DNA of 64,000 nucleotides, from assembly GCA_905147135.1 (NCBI GenBank), contig LR990056.1:17932501-17996500 (forward strand). Direction: 5' to 3'. The notes beneath the pieces are model-generated. The model saw only the letters and a list, made by a program, of their open reading frames with translations, was not told where the DNA came from and searched no databases. Shown piece by piece: positions 55,230-64,000 of the stretch (position 1 is the stretch's first letter; every line of letters starts with the position of its first letter). Source of the DNA: Blastobasis lacticolella. Its lineage: Eukaryota > Arthropoda > Insecta > Lepidoptera > Blastobasidae. Made by a program: the position numbers and the translations under genes.

Positions 55230-55478
55230 GTAAGGTTCTTAATAAGGTATCCGACTTGCTAGCGAGTGGTACCGGGTTCGAATTCCACTGCGGCCATGTA
55301 TGCTCTTACTGTGAGGGGAAACATCGTGATGATATTCGTGTGTAACCACGATCCAATCTGGTCAGGTTACCGTGGTAGCAGGGTCACGTGGAGTGACCAT
55401 TGTAATTATCTGATCCGCCGAATCCTGGATCATGGTCAAGAAGGACCCCGGGCCCTGGTAAGCGAGAGCACAATAAAC
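55230..55478 (+). mobile_element. tRNA-headed SINE
   Basis: Head remnant CCGACTTGCTAGCGAGTGGT, GGGTTCGAATTCCACTGCGG, then body with an internal deletion to GAGAGCACAATAAAC. Confidence 0.8.
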
Positions 55479-55511
55479 AAAACAAACAAATTGTGTAAAT
55501 ATAAAAAAAAA

Positions 55512-55715
55512 AATTCAAATTCACACAGCGCCATCTAGCCTCAAAGTAAGCAAAGCTTGTGTTATGGGTGTTAGATAATTGATAAAGTATTTATATACTT
55601 TTTTAAATACATACTTATTATACATACTACACTCAGACCCGTAGACCCTCTGCGTGGCGACCGGCATGTTAACTTGGACTTATCATATTTAACTATTATA
55701 ATGAACCACTCAGGT
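55512..55715 (-). mobile_element. tRNA-Gly-derived SINE, decayed
   Basis: TTCACACAGCGCCATCTAGC, AAAGTAAGCAAAGCTTGTGT and TGCGTGGCGACCGGCATGTT; the T-arm part is deleted. Confidence 0.75.
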
Positions 55716-56174
55716 CATGTCACAGGTCACTCAGTAATGCCAATATAATAATTCTAGTTTACGAACGATCGAATGTACAATTAGATCAGCCGTGAATATT
55801 GCTCAATAAGTTAGGTTTTCAATCTAAACTGAATTACCTCTCCAAACATTGTACCTTCACTTTTTCAATAAGCTTATTGGTTCCTTTATTCTCTCCACTC
55901 GACAAGCCCTTGTAATGTTGTTGTTTGAAGTCAACAATATGTAAACAAAGAGGCAATAATATGCCTATGTTCGTAAGCCGTAACAGTTTCCTTGCCGAAA
56001 ATTAATTTCGACAAATTGCGTATTCCTACTCTAATTTACGTTTATTTGCTCCATTTCAATAAGAAAATGTAATTTGTTTGAACAAAAATATCGTTGATGG
56101 TGTCTATACATGAATGCGGATTCACCTAACCCCTTAACCCACATCAATGGCAAATTACGTTGTATGGTGTATCC

Positions 56175-56400
56175 ACATCTACAAATGGGTCAGGCTATTG
56201 AAGTGGAGAGACTGCCATCTGACATCCGTGACCCTGTTTTTACACATTCAGGTTTCATCACGATGTTTTCACTCACCGTAGGAGCATCGGTTAGTGTTGG
56301 ACTAATGTACATAACTATAAATACACACAGACAATACACAGAAAAGAATCATTGGTACATGGGGTTCCATCCCGGTACCTCACCACCATTAGGCCACCGA
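56175..56400 (-). mobile_element. tRNA-headed SINE, internally deleted
   Basis: TGGAGAGACTGCCATCTGAC, GGTTTCATCACGATGTTTTC and CATCGGTTAGTGTTGGACTA in inverse family order. Confidence 0.75.
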
Positions 56401-56404
56401 TTCT

Positions 56405-56580
56405 CGGGCGGTGGTGATTCATATCAACGGAAAGACGCCCAATGCTGGGCATAGGCCTCTCCCAGAGATCTCCACAAAGGCGCACAAAGGTCTTGCGCCT
56501 TCCGCATCCAGCTGGTACCTGCGATCTTTACCAGGTCATCAATCCACCTTGTCGGAGGCCTACCCACGCTGTGTCTTCCT
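56405..56580 (-). mobile_element. RTE-type LINE 3' end
   Basis: Reverse frame VGRPPTRWIDDLVKIAGTSW, MRKAQDLCAP and LWRSLGEAYAQHWASFR. Joined by chance in one frame to the LINE fragment at 56655-56815. Confidence 0.85.
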
Positions 56581-56654
56581 GTACGTGGTCGCACTCCTAC
56601 TAACTTGTAACTTCCTACTAATAATATAAAAGCATCTTGAAAAGCTGTATTTTT

Positions 56655-56815
56655 GTGTACGGCCCGACTGATATAGACATTTGCAATACCAGGGGCAACA
56701 CCCACGCGTTGCCAACCCCATAAGAACCTTTTCACCCCTTTCTTGAGGAATTTCATGTTATAATCTCCAGGGAAAATATCTCCAGGTAGTTCATTCCACA
56801 ACCTTAACCTCGTTT
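56655..56815 (-). mobile_element. LINE 3'-end fragment (WNELPGDIFPGDYNM type)
   Basis: Reverse frame LRLWNELPGDIFPGDYNMKF, LKKGVKRFLWGWQRVGVAPG. Confidence 0.8.
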
Positions 56816-57100
56816 TTGGGGAACTGTTCTTCTCCAAAAACGAGGCCCCATTGAATTCCGCACCGCATTACGTGTACAAGCCGGTAGATAATTTCAGGTG
56901 GAATTCGATTTGCGAATGCAAAAAAGCACATTAACCCGTCCGCCGCCCGTGATGGATGGCCCCGGGGGACGCAGCCACAGTGTTAAAGACAGCACATTGA
57001 CTGTTTTTACAACAAGTACAAAAAGTGTACAGAGCTGATGGACCAATTTTAAAGCGGTATTTATACAAGCTTATTTAACTTGCAATGCGTTTGTGTGTGA

Positions 57101-57367
57101 CCGTGTGGTGTCCGGCAGAGTAGAATAGCCCCAACCCCTTACACTCATGGGTGTCGTACAAGGCGACTAATGTTTTCGAGGCAAAAGATCAAGAGTCTCC
57201 GTAGTCTGGAAAATGGGCAGCAGCATTTTCCATTGTTATATTTAAACACTGCGATCTCCAACCCGCCTAACAAGCGTGGAGATTATGGCAAAAACCTCTC
57301 CTTTCGTGGGAGAGACCCTAAGTCCTGCAGTGGACTGTAACGGGCTGTAATGTGTGTGTGTGTGTGA
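57101..57367 (+). mobile_element. 259-bp SINE-like element, copy 4
   Basis: More diverged copy whose tail has become (TG)n instead of (GAT)n. Target duplication CGTTTGTGTGT lies at 57088-57098 and 57368-57378. A short related head fragment occurs at about 49288-49330. Confidence 0.82.
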
Positions 57368-57444
57368 CGTTTGTGTGTAATCTTGTTCGGGTCAAATCTT
57401 GCAAGCCCTTGACCCACTTCTCGGCGTTCAATTGAGCTGTTTGG

Positions 57445-57560
57445 TATAAATAAATAAATATGCTTGGACAAATTCACACAGCGTCATCTAGCCCCAAAGC
57501 AAGCATAGTTTATGTTATGGATGTTAGACAACTGATATCTAATTATTTACTTTTTTAATA
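57445..57560 (-). mobile_element. tRNA-Gly-type SINE, tail part only
   Basis: GCTTGGACAAATTCACACAG and CATCTAGCCCCAAAGCAAGC; the head side is absent. Confidence 0.7.
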
Positions 57561-57830
57561 CTACCTCACAACTTGGAGCCAAATTGGTCGCAAACTGTAC
57601 GGTTCCAAAGGAACTTTCTCCTCCGCACACTAAGGTTGTGGAATAAACTACCTGGAGAGGTTTTCCCTGGAGAGTACAACATGGAGTTCTTCAAGAAAGG
57701 GGTTAAAAGGTTTTTACGCGTGGGTGATGCTCCTGGTATTGCAAACGTCCATAGGCTGCGGTGACTGCTTACCATCAGGCAGGGCAAAAGCTTGTTTGCC
57801 ACCTTAGTGGTATAAAAAAATAAATATAAA
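57560..57830 (+). mobile_element. LINE 3'-end fragment (EYNMEFFKKGVKRF type)
   Basis: Reads KLPGEVFPGEYNMEFFKKGV, KRFLRVGDAPGIANVHRLR-stop. Longest member of its family here; the end CACCTTAGTGGTATAAAAAA precedes an A-rich tail. Confidence 0.82.
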
Positions 57831-58001
57831 AAATACTAAAATTAATTTGAGAAATAAAAATTCATCATTAAAATTTGATTTGTCTTGACAAGAAATCTGA
57901 CTGATCGTAGATGGTATTCAGTTAAAATAGGACACGTATAAATGTTTGTTATGAAATTTTGTTTCCCATTAGGAACTTATTATCTAAAGACTTGAAGTAT
58001 G

Positions 58002-58310
58002 TTAGTGGCCTAATGATTCGATTCGTAAGCGAGAGGTACGGAGGTCGATCCTCAGTTCTGCCATGTACCAATGACTTTAACTGAGTTATGTACATTAGGT
58101 TGAAAACTAACCGATGCTCTTACAATCAGGGAAAATATTGTGAAGAAATCTGCACCTTGAAGCGACTGAATATGTTACCATGTATTGATAAAGTACCAAT
58201 TGTTTCCTTTTAAATGTGTAATACAATGTTTTTCATTCATTCATTCACCAATCTGGTTAGGTTTCCCTATTATTAGGGTCACGGAGGTCAGATTTCAGTC
58301 ACTCAGGGTG
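58002..58310 (+). mobile_element. tRNA-headed SINE with small internal insertion
   Basis: Head CGATTCGTAAGCGAGAGGTA and body; about 60 bp (58180-58245) interrupt between TTACCATG and CCAATCTGG, ending TTCATTCATTCATT. Confidence 0.75.
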
Positions 58311-58919
58311 TCAATCGGCTCCTGCGACTGTTCTAGACCATTGTTGCTTCCCATTCCCAAAGCATTCGTTGCAAGACATTCTACGGTTCCCATTCCTTGT
58401 ACTGTGGCGATGCCCCGCGCTATACCTCCAATGTATCAATTTAGCACAAAACATTCCTAACGACTTCACTTCACACACCAAACACATACGAGAATACAGA
58501 GATAATGTTGTATATTCTCACCGGATAATGAGGTACCTATTGTAATCACAGAAAGAGAGACACAACATGACATTCGCAGCCAATTATCCTTATTAACGCG
58601 ACACAGCCGCTGGCGTTCGTAGCGCATATTAACGTTGACAACATTTGACAAATTATTGCTGGGACAATAAATAAATGTTGTGAGGTAAAATCTCTACCAC
58701 GTAGAATACATGTTTCTAGCCAAAAACAAGAAGAAGAAGAATAAGTTATGAATCTGAATAAGTTACATACAAGTAGGTACAAAAAAACAGAATGGTAAGT
58801 ATACCTGTTTAAATTAACTATGGGCCCTGCGGCAATCTTGACGGCAAAAATAACAAGATGTGGCAACGGATCTCTAAATTAAAGAATAAAAAAACACACT
58901 TTCCCTAAACATATTTCTC

Positions 58920-59135
58920 GCTCGTACGATTCGGATGTGGAATGAGCTCCCCCCAGCCCCAGTGTTTACTTTGAACTATGACATGGGATCGTTCAAGAGG
59001 TATATTAGAGGTCTCTTCAGAGGCGGGCAACGCATTGGTGACTCCCTTGGTGTTGCTGATGTCCATGGGCGGCGGTGACCACTTTCCATCAGGTGGCCCG
59101 CATGCCTGTTTGTCTGCCGGATAACATAAAAAAAA
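58920..59135 (+). mobile_element. LINE 3'-end fragment (GSFKRYIRG type)
   Basis: CGTACGATTCGGATGTGGAA, TGGGATCGTTCAAGAGGTAT and ATCAGGTGGCCCGCATGCCT, then an A-run. Confidence 0.82.
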
Positions 59136-59994
59136 AACATATCGGGATAGTTACCACGATTAGTATTGTTTTTACCTCGATATTTCGACGCAGTTGCATG
59201 CGTCAACGAATCAAACCGTGTAGTGAAATGTGTAGTAAAAGTGTAGTAAATAATCACGAAAGTCTTAAAACCTATATTATAATAAAATAACAATTACAGA
59301 TCTGTATAATAAAATGGGAGAGACGAAATAAAATGCTACCCTGACTGCTATTTGAAATCTGAAAAGTTATAAAGAAAAACACACACACCTACATTCAGGC
59401 CAAACTCTTACCTAAATGCTTCGCCCTGAATGGATTAGCGAGGTTGATCCGTAGATAATAAATTCAAACACGTGTGACACGTGCGAGACACTGCTGGTAC
59501 TTGAAAGGAAAACACATTGCATACAAGAGCAGGTAAGTAAGGACGCTAGTTTTTCCCGTAAATACATCACGATCCTTTCACTCCTGAGTAGCCGTTGAGC
59601 CTTGGATCAAGTGATTACGGTGAGGCCGGTACTACAGTACAGGAAATAAGCACGCAAACAGCCGCATGGCTATTCAGTTCCTAATACATTGCGGGTTTTA
59701 TAAGCATCGCGTGCGACGGCTGCTCTAAAATACCAGTAATGGATTACAAACGGATATGTCAAACGGTTGACCGCTCGCTGTTTCTTGTGACGTAGTGCAG
59801 GGCTGTAAAGGAAAAGCGATGCTGCCACAGTTGGCCGGTACCCAAGACTGATGTAACCCTTCTTTCTGTTGTGTAATTACAGCCCTAATCGAACTTAACA
59901 GAGCAGTAAACTATCTAATTATGCGTTCTAAGGAGCGATAATGGGTTTGCCTCATGAGTATGAATACGAATAAATATGAAAACGTGAGATATAC
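59136..59994. other. No gene recognised
   Basis: Contains the dispersed CGATATTTCGACGCAGTTGC motif at about 59180; otherwise nothing. Confidence 0.4.
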
Positions 59995-60250
59995 CGAGTT
60001 AGATCCCTAGAGGCGCCATGCACCAACGACTTTTTCTGAGGTATATACGTACACTAGGTGTAATAACCTAACCTAACCTAACTAATGTTTTTACGATGAA
60101 GGAAAACATCATGAGGAAACCTCCACATTCAGGCGACTGAATGTGTGGCCATGATCCAATCTGGTTAGGTTCCGCTGTTAACGGATCACGGACATCATAT
60201 GGTAGTCGCTCTACTGTAATTACCTGATCTACCAAATTCTCGATCGACTA
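59995..60250 (+). mobile_element. tRNA-headed SINE, body
   Basis: GCGCCATGCACCAACGACTT, GAAAACATCATGAGGAAACC and ATGATCCAATCTGGTTAGGT to ACCTGATCTACCAAATTCTCG. An AACCT short tandem sits inside (60068-60083). Confidence 0.78.
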
Positions 60251-60344
60251 CCCCCTGTTGTTGATGTGTGTGTTGCAGCGCAGGCAGGCACAGGCAGCGT
60301 TGACCTCTTTCCATCAGGTTGCCCGCTTTTTTATTATTCTACGC

Positions 60345-60490
60345 AGTGACAAACGAGCAAAAATTAAATGCCTCCTTGCACTTGACTGGCTACTTTATTC
60401 TTCAAACCGGAAAAAAAAGATAAGGCGGTAGTGCTCATCCAGGCGGATTACTCAGGCTTGGCAGAGTCCTACCACCTGATGGAATATCCT
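60345..60490 (-). repeat. Dispersed LINE-like 3' repeat, inverted fragment
   Basis: CAGTGACAAACGAGCAAAAA, ACTGGCTACTTTATTCTTCA and AAACCGG are the inverse of the TTGTGCTCCGGTTTGA family. Confidence 0.55.
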
Positions 60491-61044
60491 TCAAAAAATA
60501 AGTCTACGCCTTTCCTAAAGGCCGGCAAAGCATTGAGAACCGTCCTCGTTTTGCGGCTCCTGATTTGACAACTAGTAATTTACTTGGAGTTTGAAGAAAT
60601 TTATCAACAGGAAACCTATCTAACTTACATTATATTTATATGTCACCGGTATCTGATTAGAGTTTTTGATTGACAGGTTTTATAATAAACCTGCGCCATA
60701 TACCGAGATCAATCTCATAGATTTATAAATTGGGTCGGATTGGGTTGTTTTCATAATTAGATCCGAACTGAAGTCGGTGAAACAGATTGAGAGATATAAT
60801 TCCAGGAGTTGGAAAGTAACGTGGGCGTATCAATAAAGTTATTCGTACTCGTGTAACCAGGGAATGACGACCCAATGTTTTATGACTTTGCACGAGATAT
60901 TTGTGAGACATTGTAATACAATAATACTCTTTTAAATAGTGATGTGTTTCTGCCGGTGAGTAAGGTTTCCAGTGCTCCATGGGGTGGGGATTCGGGGAAC
61001 CGTGACTTTGGCAGTGGAGGGGCATTTGTGTTTTGCTGCCAGAG

Positions 61045-61170
61045 CAACGTGTTATAGAGGTGGGCAACGTATTGGCGATACTCTTGGTGTTGCTAATGTC
61101 TATAGGCAGTGGTGACCACTTTCCAGCAGGTGGCCCACTTGCCTGTTTGCCTACTGAATGACATAAAAAA
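61045..61170 (+). mobile_element. LINE 3'-end fragment (GSFKRYIRG type)
   Basis: GTGGGCAACGTATTGGCGAT, GTGTTGCTAATGTCTATAGG and CAGGTGGCCCACTTGCCTGT. Confidence 0.75.
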
Positions 61171-61349
61171 ATAACGTTAACTTTGTGATGATTGAAGAAT
61201 CAGTTTGACAAGTGTATCTGTCTCTGTAGATATGTGTGTCTGTCTGTGGTATCGTAGCTCCGAACAGCAGCTCGTAGTAACGACCGTATCCACTGATTTC
61301 GATGCATTTCTATATTTGCCAGTTTAATCGAAATGCTTGTTGACTTTGC

Positions 61350-61530
61350 TTTATTGGCGCCAATATCCCGATTAGGTCTGCATTGCGAAGGCGGGGTCTG
61401 CATTGACCACGATGGGTACACATTCAGTTGCCTAAATGTGCTGGTTTCCACACGCGCGGCGCTGTACATGTACTGTACCTCTCGCTAATAAGTCGGACCC
61501 GCTGGACATTATGCCACTGGCGCTCTTGCC
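61350..61530 (-). mobile_element. tRNA-headed SINE, internally deleted
   Basis: AATATCCCGATTAGGTCTGC, TACACATTCAGTTGCCTAAA and CTCTCGCTAATAAGTCGGAC in inverse order; about half the body is lost. Confidence 0.7.
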
Positions 61531-61594
61531 TCTCTACTACTTACCGTTACAATACTTAGATAAATTTTACTATTATGGTAAATATAATATAATC

Positions 61595-61876
61595 ATCTTG
61601 GCGTTAATGTCAAATGTAATGAGCCAGGATATATATTACAGTGCCATCTGAACTCCGTAACCCTGCTACTAGGGGAACCTTACCACATTGGACCATGGTT
61701 ACACATTCAGTCGCCTGAATGAGCAGGTTTTATCACGATGTTTTCCTTCACCGAAAGAGCATCGGTTAGCATTCAATAATTCAAAAAAGAGTCATTGGTA
61801 CATAGCCACAGTGGTATTCGAACACGGTACCTCTCACTTACGAGTCGAATACCTTAACCACTCGGCCACCGACGCT
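61595..61876 (-). mobile_element. tRNA-headed SINE, near full length
   Basis: The inverse runs from GCGTCGGTGGCCGAGTGGTT and ACTCGTAAGTGAGAGGTACC through the body to TTGACATTAACGCCAAGATG. Confidence 0.87.
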
Positions 61877-62153
61877 TACTATGGCAAATATTTTAGCGGG
61901 AATCCCTCTATGATGGTTGATGAGGTGATGGCTTGAATGAGCGTTGCGGTCAAGGGCGGACAAATCAGGGATGCGTACATAATGAGCGTAGGGGGGCGGG
62001 GGAATAACGGGAGGGGGGGAGTATGGGACCTTTGGTATCTCTAAATTGGTTATTTCATGGATTCAAATCGAGAATTGGACCGATTAAGAAATTAGTCATG
62101 TAAATATTGAATGAAAGCGTCCTTGGTATAGTTTTTCGCTTCTAATTTAAACT

Positions 62154-62219
62154 AGTGAACGGAACGAAAGATAGTTACCAGTTAGAACTTAGTAGTCACT
62201 ATCTTTGGTTCCATTCACT
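62154..62219. repeat. 22-bp inverted repeat, 20 of 22 paired
   Basis: AGTGAACGGAACGAAAGATA (62154) and its near inverse ending CCATTCACT (62219) around 22 nt. Confidence 0.8.
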
Positions 62220-62338
62220 ATCTTGTAAGTGTCTTCATACTGCAGTGGACTGTGAGAGCGCCGTTGGTTTCTACGTCATCGAGAATAAGAAAAAATGCAC
62301 TTTGTAGCGATAGCCGACGTAAAGAATGTGGTTGAAAA

Positions 62339-62378
62339 GCGAAACTGCCAAGAGCTCATAACCTCTTCGCAGTTTCGC
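62339..62378. repeat. 10+5 bp hairpin
   Basis: GCGAAACTGC (62339-62348) pairs exactly with 62369-62378; after one mismatch AAGAG pairs with CTCTT around an 8-nt loop. The same GCAGTTTCGC/GCGAAACTG words occur as a looser inverted pair at 50982-51049. Confidence 0.8.
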
Positions 62379-62739
62379 GCAGACCGATTTGCTATTACCG
62401 TCTACGCTTGCAACCTCGCACTTATTCCAGCGCTGCTTCCAGCTAAATTTGGCATCAAACCACAATCAGTTAGACCGTGCTCTGGCATCAAAGGCTAGCG
62501 GTAGCCTGTAGCCCATAATACTCGTAATGAGCTGCTCGCACCTCCCTTTGCGAGCTACGCGGCCACGTGGACATTTAATCCCCCCCCTTCCTGCCCCCTT
62601 AATTACGCAGGGAGCGCCCCGCAGTGTAATTATACAACATTGTGACAACCCGACGAAAAACCACTCCGGTGTCACGACGTATGTTTTGTCGCGATGTATG
62701 GAGTTTTGTCCTGCACGGCTAGTGCAAGGGTGCTGTCGC

Positions 62740-63665
62740 GTGTGTTAGATATAAGGTATTTTAGTATGTTTTAATTGGTATTAAATATCGTGATTAATAA
62801 TAATTAATATTTCAAAATACTTTTGTAAACATATCACCAACTTCAGAATGAAGTGTGGTGTTTCTGAACGATTGTTTGTCTTTGATCAGTTAAGTACTGT
62901 TTATGAGAAACTTCCTTAATTAATTATGTAATAAATTTATACGAATGTTAAATAATGTTAAAAGTATTGTAATACATTAAAATTAACATCTAATCAATCG
63001 TATCAGTAAATTTAAGATACCGGAAATGAGAATAGAAATGACATTTCCGGCTAGAAGCTAGTATAAAGGTCCAGTCAAAAGACTGGGTGGGACTTTTTGC
63101 TCCAGAGCCGGCACAGAGTTAAGTACAAACTTGCATTGTATTATTGTTGCTTTATATTTTGTATTGGTTAATTTATTTATATAATTGTTTATTTATTGAA
63201 TCATACGTAATACTACTGTCCCATTTTAAAGGATAAATATTGAATTATGTGATCGATAATTGTGTCTTAACATTTGGTGAGAATTTTGTATAAATGTGGT
63301 TTGCCTATGGTACTTTGTTTGTATTATAAAATCTTGTTTAATTCAGCTAATGTTGTTTAAATAAATACCTCATTTTATAATGGATTATATTGCTTATTAC
63401 AATATACCTAATATCTTTAAAACATTTGTTTGATTAAATGATGTCCACTAGAATCATACGTTATCCTAGATAATATATTTTCTAGTAAACTCCTACACAA
63501 ATATCAGCCTTGGATACTTCATCATCATCGTTGTCCATATATTTCACTGGGATTTTGGATACATACTCGCACTCTGTTATTATCCTGTAGCCTAATGACT
63601 AAAATAAAGGTTTTACTAATGAAAGACACTGTAGTTATTAGTAGGACTTATATTAAAGCTGACAT
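62740..63665 (+). mobile_element. Possible LTR at the window edge
   Basis: A TGTTAGATATAAGG-like start, TATAAAGG at 63062-63069, AATAAATA at about 63361, an end ...GCTGACA and then ATCAGAAGTGGG, the box that also follows the left LTR of the 38996 element. The partner LTR would lie beyond the window, so this is unproven. Confidence 0.3.
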
Positions 63666-63729
63666 CAGAAGTGGGATTCGTTAACTCTTGATATCGATAT
63701 AAAAATCACTATTTTTCAGATTCTGCGTA

Positions 63730-64000
63730 ATGGACGAGACCATTCCACGAGGCATCTTGCAAATCCACGACGACGGTGTATGGAACGACCAATCGACGTC
63801 TGAAGGATCGAGAGACCGAAAAACCAAAGGAAATGTGCTGTGCTGTCTTCGCGGACCATCGCTGTCAAGAGCTTCGCAGATCCTGGTTGAAATCGTCACC
63901 CGGAACAGCATCACCAAAGCTGCCATGACAGGTAACACCCCGACCGGTTCTGTATCTGAACATTTCGGACGCCAGGACATCCACTGCTGGACATACTCCA
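63730..64000 (+). CDS. Open reading frame running off the window, product unknown
   Basis: From ATG at 63730, 90 codons are open to the last base. Codon use and GC content rise sharply relative to the upstream AT-rich DNA. The start reads MDETIPRGILQIHDDGVWND. It was not matched to a family. Its place just after a possible LTR and primer site suggests a retroelement first ORF; a host exon is the alternative. Confidence 0.35.
   Translation, partial: MDETIPRGILQIHDDGVWNDQSTSEGSRDRKTKGNVLCCLRGPSLSRASQILVEIVTRNSITKAAMTGNTPTGSVSEHFGRQDIHCWTYS

Noticed and set aside
56424..56837. 137-codon minus-strand frame as a gene
   Set aside because: It is a chance in-frame junction of two unrelated LINE 3' ends.

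Overview
The window is insect nuclear DNA, most likely from a moth or butterfly (Lepidoptera). It is AT-rich, introns have GT..AG borders, and it is packed with short retroposons and LINE 3' ends of the kind that fill lepidopteran genomes. There is no bacterial-style gene organisation. The order is inferred from repeat type and gene structure, not from a database match.

Two protein-coding units are clear. (1) On the minus strand, eleven phase-consistent exons between 52433 and 36675 encode about 545 residues of an adenylate-forming enzyme (AMP-dependent synthetase/ligase; 4-coumarate-CoA ligase or luciferin-4-monooxygenase-like). The adenylation motifs and the C-terminal catalytic lysine are present. 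The 5' end is unresolved, because the most upstream exon found starts inside a codon. (2) On the plus strand, 22101-25608 is a complete pogo-type DNA transposon: TA target site, 24-bp terminal inverted repeats, repeated subterminal motifs, and an uninterrupted 688-codon transposase with a DDD triad and a C-terminal PHD-like zinc finger. A tRNA-derived SINE sits in its 5' leader.

The most unusual region is a young LTR retroelement at 38996-45059. Its 283-bp LTRs differ at one position, and it has a 4-bp GATC target duplication inside a pre-existing SINE. It carries only a decayed Gag-like segment and no recognisable polymerase. Near its 3' end is a regular array of seven hairpins (43982-44357), spaced about 60 nt. 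They share an invariant 12-nt loop, but their stems change by compensatory substitutions. This looks like a selected nucleic-acid structure, possibly an RNA packaging or protein-binding signal that lets a coding-deficient element use proteins from a helper. The element lies in the largest intron of the ligase gene, about 200 bp from an exon.

The rest is mostly repeats. A tRNA-headed SINE has about 20 copies. A tRNA-Gly(GCC)-derived SINE has 5. A 259-bp SINE-like family without a tRNA head has four full copies, each flanked by a perfect 9-12 bp target duplication. There are also several families of LINE 3' ends, a TA-flanked MITE, tandem duplications, long palindromes and microsatellites. Layout: 1-22100 repeat-rich intergenic; 22101-25608 pogo element; 25609-36674 intergenic repeats; 36675-52433 ligase gene with nested insertions; 52434-62700 intergenic repeats; 62740-64000 possible LTR and start of another retroelement, cut by the window edge.
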